From contig PLFA01000066.1 of NCBI GenBank assembly GCA_003136615.1, forward strand, positions 1,316 to 13,642: 12,327 bases of DNA. The letters run 5' to 3'. Shown here in pieces: positions 7,235-12,327 of this stretch. This stretch comes from Caulobacteraceae bacterium (GTDB lineage Bacteria; Pseudomonadota; Alphaproteobacteria; Caulobacterales; Caulobacteraceae). The stretch's first letter is position 1. Each line of letters starts with the position of its first letter. The translations under genes and the position numbers were made by a program. The notes under the pieces are model-generated. The model was not told the origin of the DNA and did not search any database. It saw only the letters and a list, made by a program, of their open reading frames with translations.

Positions 7235-8037
7235 GAGCCGAACTGGCCCTCTGCGTGGCCGTCCTGGCGCTGAGCCTGCTTGGCGGCGCGGCGCAGGCTG
7301 ACGCGCCAAGCGCGCCGCCCACCACGGACCCGCGCATTCGCACCCTTTTCTATGATCCCAACCGGGTGGTGCGTCTCGACGCGGTCCAGGGCTACGAGAT
7401 GATGGTGCAGTTCGCGGCCGATGAGCGGATCGAAAATGTCGCCATCGGCGAAGGCTCGACCTGGCAGGTGACGCCCAACAAGGAAGCCAATCTGCTGTTC
7501 ATAAAGCCCATGGACCATGCGGCTCACACCAATATGACGGTGGTCACCGACCAGCGGGCCTATCTGTTCGAGCTCGACGCCCGCGACGCGCCAGGAGGCG
7601 GCGGCCAAGCGGCGACCTATGTTCTACGTTTCGCCTATCCGCCGGCCCCGGTCATGGCGACCCCGGCGCCGCCGCCGAAGCCCGCGCCGCCTGAGCGCCG
7701 GAACACCGCCTATGCCTATACCGGCGCCCGCGATCTTGTGCCTTCGGCGGTTTTTGATGACGGCCGCTTCACCTATTTCCAATGGCCCGCCAGCGCGGCG
7801 ACACCCGCGGTCTTCGTCGTCGGCGCCGACGGCCAGGAGAGCCTCGCCGAATACAGTCATCGCGACGGTTTTCAGGTGGTCGAACAGCTTGCCCCGCGCT
7901 TTCGCCTGCGCGACGGCAAGAAGGTCACAACCGTGGTCAATGAGGCCTGGCGTCCGCCGAGCCCGGGCGCCGACGCGCCTCGTCCGCTTGACGCCAAGGC
8001 GGCCCGCGCCATCGCCCGGCGCCAGGACGACAGATGA
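7231..8037 (+). CDS. virB9: VirB9-like T4SS core-complex protein
   Basis: VirB9 is a periplasmic/outer-membrane component of the core complex, together with VirB10 and usually VirB7. The 268-residue precursor has a signal peptide (1-23, likely cut after AQA). The N-terminal beta domain (about 30-135) has DPRIRTLFYDPNRVV, EGSTWQVTPNKEANLLFIKP and VVTDQRAYLFEL. A Pro/Ala-rich linker (about 140-155) leads to the C-terminal domain (PSAVFDDGRFTYFQWP, then FRLRDGKKVTTVVNEAW). The GTG at 7231 overlaps the virB8 stop (GTGA) and has GGAG ten bases upstream. The mature protein has no cysteine, so it cannot make the VirB7-VirB9 disulphide known in Agrobacterium. Confidence 0.95.
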   Translation: MRAELALCVAVLALSLLGGAAQADAPSAPPTTDPRIRTLFYDPNRVVRLDAVQGYEMMVQFAADERIENVAIGEGSTWQVTPNKEANLLFIKPMDHAAHTNMTVVTDQRAYLFELDARDAPGGGGQAATYVLRFAYPPAPVMATPAPPPKPAPPERRNTAYAYTGARDLVPSAVFDDGRFTYFQWPASAATPAVFVVGADGQESLAEYSHRDGFQVVEQLAPRFRLRDGKKVTTVVNEAWRPPSPGADAPRPLDAKAARAIARRQDDR

Positions 8038-9176
8038 CTGTGAAGCCTCCCGCCCAGAATGGCGATCCGCGGTTAGCGTCAGCGCCCGAGCAGCCTGACT
8101 CCGCATGGGGTGAGAGCCTTCAGCCACACGTGTCGCGTGATTCGGCCGTGCGGGGACCTTGGCTGATCATCGGCTTGGCAGTGCTCCTTGGGCTGGTCGC
8201 AACTCTCTGGATGGCCAGTCATCGACCGAAATCCGTGAGTCCCGCCGCCGTGGCGAATGCGGGCGACGCCGGCGCGCCGGTCAGCGTTCCACCCCCGCCC
8301 CCAGACCTTGCGGCCGTCGCGGCGCCGCCCGCACCCAGCACGCCCACCATTGCGCCGCCGATCACCGCAGCCCCGCCCCTACTCGCGCCGCCGCCCTTTG
8401 CCCCCAGCCTGGCTCAGACCGGACGGGCGCCAGTGCTGGTGGTGGATTTCAGCCCCGTCGGTGGGGCGCAGACGGGCACAAGCCCGCCGGTGGGCGCCAA
8501 AGGACCTTCTGCGCCCGGATCCAGCGACACCGGCCTCAATGCAGACGAACGCTTCGTCGCGCGCATTGAAGGGGGCCTGGAACCGGCGAGAGCCAGCGCC
8601 ACCATGCTGCGCAATCAGGCAGTACTCATTCCACAAGGCACGACGATCCCCGCCGTCCTGGAAACTGCGCTGGACTCGGATCTTCCGGGCTACACCCGGG
8701 CCGTGGTCAGCCGCGACGTGAGGGGGTTCGACGGTTCGACAATCCTCATTCCCCGCGGCAGCCGGGTGATCGGCGAGTATCGCAGCGCCGTCTCGCAGGG
8801 TCAGACGCGGGCCTTTGTCATCTGGACACGGATCCTGCGGCCCGATGGCGCCTCAATCATGATCGGCTCGGGCGGCGGCGATACGCTGGGGCGCGCCGGA
8901 CTGGCGGGCAAGGTCGATACGCATTTCCTTGAGGAGTTTAGCGGGGCGGTGCTCCTCACGGCCTTGAACGCCGGCGCCACGGCGGCGGCCGGCTCGCCCT
9001 CCACCGAAGTGGTGATCGGCTCTGGGGGGACCGGGGCGGCCGGAAATCTGGCCGGGCCGCTCTCGGCATTCGCGCCTGTGAGCATTCCCCCCACCATCAA
9101 GGTGGCCCAGGGGACGCCGATCCTGATCTTCGTCCAGCGCGACCTCGATTTCGCGAATGTGGGGGCGGGAAAGTGA
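8034..9176 (+). CDS. virB10: VirB10-like T4SS envelope-spanning protein
   Basis: VirB10 spans both membranes, senses ATPase activity and forms the outer-membrane pore. The 380-residue protein has a cytoplasmic tail (1-41), one transmembrane helix (about 43-61), a long Pro/Ala-rich periplasmic stretch (about 80-130) and a C-terminal beta-barrel domain from about residue 190. That domain has the family features VLIPQGTTIPAVLETALDSD, FDGSTILIPRGSRVIGEY, RILRPDGASI and FLEEFSGAVLLTALNAGA, which corresponds to the antenna helices that cross the outer membrane, and then VAQGTPILIFVQRDLDF at the end. The ATG at 8034 overlaps the virB9 stop (ATGA), with AGGA six bases upstream. Length and domain order are normal. 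Confidence 0.96.
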   Translation: MTVKPPAQNGDPRLASAPEQPDSAWGESLQPHVSRDSAVRGPWLIIGLAVLLGLVATLWMASHRPKSVSPAAVANAGDAGAPVSVPPPPPDLAAVAAPPAPSTPTIAPPITAAPPLLAPPPFAPSLAQTGRAPVLVVDFSPVGGAQTGTSPPVGAKGPSAPGSSDTGLNADERFVARIEGGLEPARASATMLRNQAVLIPQGTTIPAVLETALDSDLPGYTRAVVSRDVRGFDGSTILIPRGSRVIGEYRSAVSQGQTRAFVIWTRILRPDGASIMIGSGGGDTLGRAGLAGKVDTHFLEEFSGAVLLTALNAGATAAAGSPSTEVVIGSGGTGAAGNLAGPLSAFAPVSIPPTIKVAQGTPILIFVQRDLDFANVGAGK

Positions 9177-10171
9177 ACGGGCAGGCCGCGCGGCCCACGG
9201 TCTATCTGGAGGCCTATCTTCGGCCACTCCAGGCCTGGCTTGGCCGGGATGATGTGACCGACATTCTCATCAACGCCCCGGGCGAGGTCTGGGTCGAGAC
9301 TCTGGGCGGCGCCATGCGCCCACATCCGGCGCCGGAATTGACCGAGACGGTCCTCTGGCGCCTGGCCGGCCAGATTGCCGCCGCCGCCCATCAAGGCGTC
9401 AATCGCGAGCACCCCCTGCTCAGCGCCACCCTTCCCGATGGCGCGCGGGTCCAGATCGTCGCCCCGCCGGCCACGCGCGGCGCCATGGCCATGGCGATCC
9501 GCAAGCACGTGGTGAACAATCTCTCGCTCGACGACTATGCGGGAGCGGGCGCTTTTGACGCGGTGCGCCGCGCCACGCGGGACGAACAGACCCAGATTGA
9601 TGCGGCGCTGCAAGCCGACCTGGACGCCGGGCGCATCGCGGATTTCCTGCGCGGGGCGGTGCGGGCGCGGAAGAACATTATCGTCTCGGGCGGCACCTCC
9701 ACGGGCAAGACCACTTTCCTCAACGCCCTAGTGAAGGAGGCCGGCCCTGAGGAGCGCCTGATCCTTATCGAGGACACCCCGGAAATTCGTCTCGAACACA
9801 CCAATGCTGTCGGTCTGGTCGCCGTGCGCGGGGAACTGGGCGAGAGCGCGGTCACCGTGGAGGATCTGCTGCAGGCGGCGCTGCGCCTGCGGCCCGACCG
9901 CATCATTCTGGGCGAACTGCGCGGCCCCGAGGCCTACAGCTTCCTCCGCAGCGTCAATTCAGGCCATCCCGGTTCGATAACCACGGTTCACGCTGACAAT
10001 CCTTGGGCGGCCGTGGAGCAGATTGCCCTGATGACCCTGCAAGGCGGCGCCCATCTGGCCCGAGCCGAGGTCATCGCCTATGTCAGCGCCATGGTCGATG
10101 TGGCCGTCCAGCTCTCAAGGCGGGAGGGCCGGCGCGTGGTCTCTGAGATTCTGTTCACCCCCGGACGCTAA
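9173..10171 (+). CDS. virB11: VirB11 hexameric traffic ATPase
   Basis: VirB11 is a cytoplasmic hexameric ATPase of the GspE/PilT superfamily that switches the machine between pilus assembly and substrate transfer. The 332-residue product has an N-terminal domain (1-150) with VTDILINAPGEVWVE and GVNREHPLLSATLPDGARVQ. The RecA-like domain has Walker A GGTSTGKT (173-180), an acidic LILIEDTPEIRL box, the Walker B-like IILGELRGPEA (E248) and the His box GHPGSITTVHAD (from 264). The start is GTG 9173, overlapping the virB10 TGA (GTGA) with a G-rich GGGGGCGGGA just upstream. It is the last virB gene; the next plus-strand gene follows after 144 bp. It is distinguished from type II/IV pilus ATPases by length and by position after virB10. 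Confidence 0.96.
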   Translation: MNGQAARPTVYLEAYLRPLQAWLGRDDVTDILINAPGEVWVETLGGAMRPHPAPELTETVLWRLAGQIAAAAHQGVNREHPLLSATLPDGARVQIVAPPATRGAMAMAIRKHVVNNLSLDDYAGAGAFDAVRRATRDEQTQIDAALQADLDAGRIADFLRGAVRARKNIIVSGGTSTGKTTFLNALVKEAGPEERLILIEDTPEIRLEHTNAVGLVAVRGELGESAVTVEDLLQAALRLRPDRIILGELRGPEAYSFLRSVNSGHPGSITTVHADNPWAAVEQIALMTLQGGAHLARAEVIAYVSAMVDVAVQLSRREGRRVVSEILFTPGR

Positions 10172-10285
10172 AATGGCGGGACGTTGGCCCTGGACAAATC
10201 GGCCCCCAAAAGGCCACGAAACCACCTCATCGGGTTATCGGACCGAAAACAAACGCCGCCGTGAAACCTCCGGGCCGCTCAAGGC

Positions 10286-10293
10286 TTAACCAT
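10286..10293 (+). promoter_or_regulatory. TTAACCAT, possible CtrA half-site
   Basis: The octamer TTAACCAT lies 22 bases before the GTG start of the TonB-like gene, in the 144-bp gap after virB11. TTAACCAT resembles the half-site form of the CtrA motif (full site TTAA-N7-TTAA) in Caulobacterales. There is no second TTAA at the right spacing, and an 8-mer can occur by chance. The rest of the gap (10172-10315) shows no strong terminator; GGCC-N7-GGCC near 10200 is only a 4-bp stem. Confidence 0.25.
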
Positions 10294-10315
10294 TCAGGCC
10301 AGGGATGATCACGCC

Positions 10316-11299
10316 GTGACACGCGCCACATTATCTCGGCGAAACAGCCTGGCCCTTGCGCTCTCGGCCCTCTTTCACGTGGTGCTGGTCGCGATACTGC
10401 TGTCTGGAAACTATCGCCCCTATGACCTGCCCACGCCGCCGAGCGAGCCCATCGAGATGGAGATCGAGCGGGTTCCGGAGCCGGAGATTATTCCTCCGCC
10501 GCCCATAGAACAGACGAAGACGTCGCCCCAGCCGCCCACGCCGACGCCTGAGAAGCCCATTCCCACGCCGCCTGTGCCAGCCCCGCCGATCCCCACGCCG
10601 GTTCCCACGCCCTCCGCACAGCCCGCGCCGGTGGTGGCCAAGTTGCGCCCGGTGACGCCCGTGCAGGCGACCAAACCCTCGCCCCTTGCCGCCAAGGCCG
10701 TGCCAAACCCGAGCCTCGCGCCGGTTCCGACCCCCGTCTTCACGCCAGCGCCCGTCGTCGCCGCGGCGCCCAAACCGGCCCAAGCCGTCTCCTCGGCGCC
10801 GGTGAACACCCAGACCCACCTGAATATCCACAAGTCCGAGAAAGAAGCGCCGGCCGGGGTGGCGACCCTGCCCATGGCGCCCTCTGCCGCAGCCCCGCGC
10901 TCCGGCGCGCCGGGCCCATCTGGAGGACCGCAGGAAGCCGGGATGAACAGTTCGCGCCTGAAAGGTCTCTCCCCCTTCCCGCCCGGCTCTCTGCCCAGCG
11001 GCGGCCCCGGCCTTCGCGGCAGCCTGGTGGGCTGCGCCAATTCCCAGGCGGTGGGGCTTTCAAGCATCGAGCGGGCTCATTGCGCCGAGAGATTTGGCGT
11101 GGATGTCGCCAGGGCGCCGCATCTGGATGGCATGTCGCCTGATAAGCGTAAGGCGTTTGACCGGGAGATCGACAAGGCGGAGGCTTGGCGGAGCTATCGG
11201 GACAATATTCCCGCCAATGGAACAGACCCAGGGCCCAATGGCATGGGAAGGCTGGGTTCCTCCACGCCCCAGAGCGACCTACAAGCCATCCCCCATTGA
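10316..11299 (+). CDS. TonB-like proline-rich membrane-anchored protein with C-terminal two-cysteine region
   Basis: The exact function is not known. The 327-residue product has a basic start (TRATLSRRN), one transmembrane helix (about residues 10-30, with ALFHVVLVAILL, similar to TonB anchors), an acidic EPIEMEIERVPEPEIIPPPP segment and a Pro/Ala/Thr-rich stretch to about residue 170, built of PTP/PIPTP/PVPTP units. This is the layout of TonB-type energy transducers, but the C-terminal TonB fold is not seen. Instead there is a conserved-looking region with VGCANSQAVGLSSIERAHC (C240 and C256, 16 apart), then LDGMSPDKRKAFDREIDKAEAW. I recall similar hypothetical proteins in Caulobacterales, sometimes named TonB-like. 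Start is GTG with AGGGA ten bases upstream; an ATG at 10305 stops after four codons. It is on the virB strand, but the 144-bp gap suggests its own promoter. Confidence 0.75.
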   Translation: MTRATLSRRNSLALALSALFHVVLVAILLSGNYRPYDLPTPPSEPIEMEIERVPEPEIIPPPPIEQTKTSPQPPTPTPEKPIPTPPVPAPPIPTPVPTPSAQPAPVVAKLRPVTPVQATKPSPLAAKAVPNPSLAPVPTPVFTPAPVVAAAPKPAQAVSSAPVNTQTHLNIHKSEKEAPAGVATLPMAPSAAAPRSGAPGPSGGPQEAGMNSSRLKGLSPFPPGSLPSGGPGLRGSLVGCANSQAVGLSSIERAHCAERFGVDVARAPHLDGMSPDKRKAFDREIDKAEAWRSYRDNIPANGTDPGPNGMGRLGSSTPQSDLQAIPH

Positions 11300-11307
11300 G
11301 GCCAAAG

Positions 11308-11736
11308 ATGAAGTCAGTCCTCGCCGTGACGGCGATCCTCTGGGGCGTTTCGGCCGTGGCCAGCGCCCGGGCCGCGGACACCATCCGCCCCGGATACTGG
11401 GAGTCCGAGAATATGGTGGGCTTTCCCGTGGGATCCACCAAGACCGACCGGCGCTGCATCACCGAGAAGGACGTGGCCAAGGTCATGGAGGGCCCCAGCA
11501 ACCACATCTATCGGTGCGAGTACCCGGAACACACGGCCGGCGGCGGTCAGATCAGCTTCGCCGGGACATGCATCGACAAAAAGGGCTTTCGGGTCGGGAT
11601 ATCGGGCCACGGGACCTATACGGAGACGACGCTGAATATGTCGGCGGTTGTGAAGATCGGGCCGCTGGGGGTGGAAGCCTCCACCGTGGCGCATCGCCTC
11701 GGTGACGTGTGCCCGCCGCCGGCGCCGGTGAACTGA
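11308..11736 (+). CDS. small secreted DUF3617-like protein
   Basis: The 142-residue product has a clear Sec signal peptide (MKSVLAVTAILWGVSAV, cleaved after ARA, about residue 22). The mature part resembles the DUF3617 family of periplasmic proteins: a start of RPGYWESEN, a Cys in DRRCITEKDV, further Cys residues (YRCEYPE, GTCIDKKG) and the terminal GDVCPP, four in all and so possibly two disulphides. The family function is unknown. The start at 11308 has GAGG six bases upstream, eight bases after the stop of the TonB-like gene, so the two are probably cotranscribed. It is convergent with rpoC. The family call is from pattern recall; the secreted nature is well supported. Confidence 0.75.
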   Translation: MKSVLAVTAILWGVSAVASARAADTIRPGYWESENMVGFPVGSTKTDRRCITEKDVAKVMEGPSNHIYRCEYPEHTAGGGQISFAGTCIDKKGFRVGISGHGTYTETTLNMSAVVKIGPLGVEASTVAHRLGDVCPPPAPVN

Positions 11737-11819
11737 ACGCCAACCGCGGCGGCGTCTGGGACATCAACCGAGCCATGAGGCCGGCTCGCCATTCGCTAAT
11801 TCGCGCTGAGCCCTCCCCC

Positions 11820-11853
11820 AACGACAAACGGCCCGGGGATCGCTCCCGGGCCG
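11820..11853 (-). terminator. intrinsic terminator of rpoC
   Basis: A perfect 9-bp GC stem, CGGCCCGGG at 11829-11837 with CCCGGGCCG at 11845-11853 and a 7-base loop, lies about 28 bases beyond the rpoC stop. Read on the minus strand it is followed by TTTGTCGTT, a U-rich tail. The plus-strand side has no T-run (CCTGTGTC), so it mainly serves leftward transcription, though the hairpin could also slow rightward transcripts from the DUF3617-like gene. It separates the rpoBC transcript from the virB region. Confidence 0.82.
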
Positions 11854-11880
11854 CCTGTGTCTAGAACCGTAGAGTGCAGA

Positions 11881-12327
11881 TCAGGCTGAGGCCGTCTCGG
11901 CTTCCGCCGCCTGGGCGATATCGGCCGGGAGGGGTTCGACCACAATCTGAGACTGCCGGCTTGCGGCGAGGGCCTCGTCGCGCTTGGCGGCGATGCGCTG
12001 GAGACCGCGCAGATAGGAGCCGGTGCCCGCCGGGATGAGCCGGCCGACGATGACGTTCTCCTTGAGACCTTCCAAGGTGTCGCGCTTGCCGTGCACCGAA
12101 GCGTCGGTAAGGACCCGCGTGGTTTCCTGGAAGGAGGCCGCCGAGATGAAGCTGCGAGTCTGAAGCGAGGCCTTGGTGATGCCCAGCAGAACCGGCTGGG
12201 TCAAGGCCGCGCGACCCTTGCGGGCCTCGGCCTTGGCGTTCTCTTCGTCGACTTCCGACTTGTCGAGGTGGTCGCCCTTCAGAAGACCGGTGTCGCCGGG
12301 CTCCAGGATTTCCACCTTCTGCAGCAT
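11881..12327 (-). CDS. rpoC: RNA polymerase beta' subunit, C-terminal part
   Basis: This is the last 148 codons plus stop of the beta' subunit; the gene continues past the right edge. The visible part has the strongly conserved C-terminal segment PVLLGITKASLQTRSFISAA, SFQETTRVLTDASVHGKRD, and LEGLKENVIVGRLIPAGTG, which belongs to the region near the trigger loop/jaw C-terminal end of beta'. It ends in an Ala/Glu-rich tail (IVVEPLPADIAQAAEAETASA) typical of alphaproteobacterial RpoC. The stop is TGA at 11881-11883 with a strong terminator beyond. It reads in the same direction as rpsJ at the other end, so the virB operon separates two co-oriented housekeeping operons. Confidence 0.97.
   Translation of the reverse strand: MLQKVEILEPGDTGLLKGDHLDKSEVDEENAKAEARKGRAALTQPVLLGITKASLQTRSFISAASFQETTRVLTDASVHGKRDTLEGLKENVIVGRLIPAGTGSYLRGLQRIAAKRDEALAASRQSQIVVEPLPADIAQAAEAETASA

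Noticed and set aside
8801..9613. Minus-strand open frame (270 codons) opposite virB10/virB11
   Set aside because: Shadow of two well-supported plus-strand genes.
10172..10315. Terminator after virB11
   Set aside because: Only a 4-bp GGCC/GGCC stem with no T-run; not enough to call.
11737..11760. ACGCC/GGCGT hairpin just after the DUF3617-like gene
   Set aside because: Short 5-bp stem, no U-tract on the plus strand; may be chance in GC-rich DNA.
1..12327. Insertion sequences, CRISPR arrays, integrases, origin-like repeats
   Set aside because: Looked for on both strands; no transposase or integrase motifs, no regularly spaced repeats and no terminal inverted repeats were seen.

Overview
The window comes from a high-GC alphaproteobacterial chromosome, most likely Caulobacterales (Caulobacter/Phenylobacterium/Brevundimonas relatives). 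The evidence is the near-canonical alphaproteobacterial S10, L3 and RpoC C-terminus, a VirB3/VirB4 pair of the type I associate with that order, and a proline-rich two-cysteine protein next to a DUF3617-like protein. The genus is an inference from memory of these families, not from a search.

Layout. Left edge, minus strand: the start of the S10 ribosomal operon, rpsJ (S10), rplC (L3) and the first 54 codons of rplD (L4). Positions 1231-1640 hold no confident gene. They contain a terminator-like hairpin facing rpsJ, a weak candidate promoter, and a possible 44-residue minus-strand ORF. Positions 1641-10171, plus strand: nine tightly coupled genes of a VirB-type (type IVA) secretion system in the order virB1-B2-B3-B4-B6-B8-B9-B10-B11. 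Positions 10316-11736, plus strand: a TonB-like, proline-rich, membrane-anchored protein and a small secreted DUF3617-like protein. Right edge, minus strand: the 3' end of rpoC (beta' subunit of RNA polymerase) with a clear intrinsic terminator.

How the genes work together. VirB4 and VirB11 are the ATPases, VirB3/B6/B8 the inner-membrane platform, VirB9/VirB10 the periplasm-spanning core, VirB2 the pilin and VirB1 the murein hydrolase. virB5, virB7 and the coupling protein virD4 are absent from the cluster, and no relaxase is seen, so its substrate cannot be told from this window. Stop and start codons overlap by 1-4 bases or lie 2-3 bases apart throughout, indicating one translationally coupled transcript.

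The most notable point is location. An intact secretion operon sits between rpoC and rpsJ, two landmarks of the conserved transcription/translation gene block, and rpsL, rpsG, fusA and tuf, which lie there in many bacteria, are not between them. No integrase, transposase, tRNA or flanking repeat marks the insertion, and base composition looks like the neighbours, so this looks old and resident rather than recently acquired.
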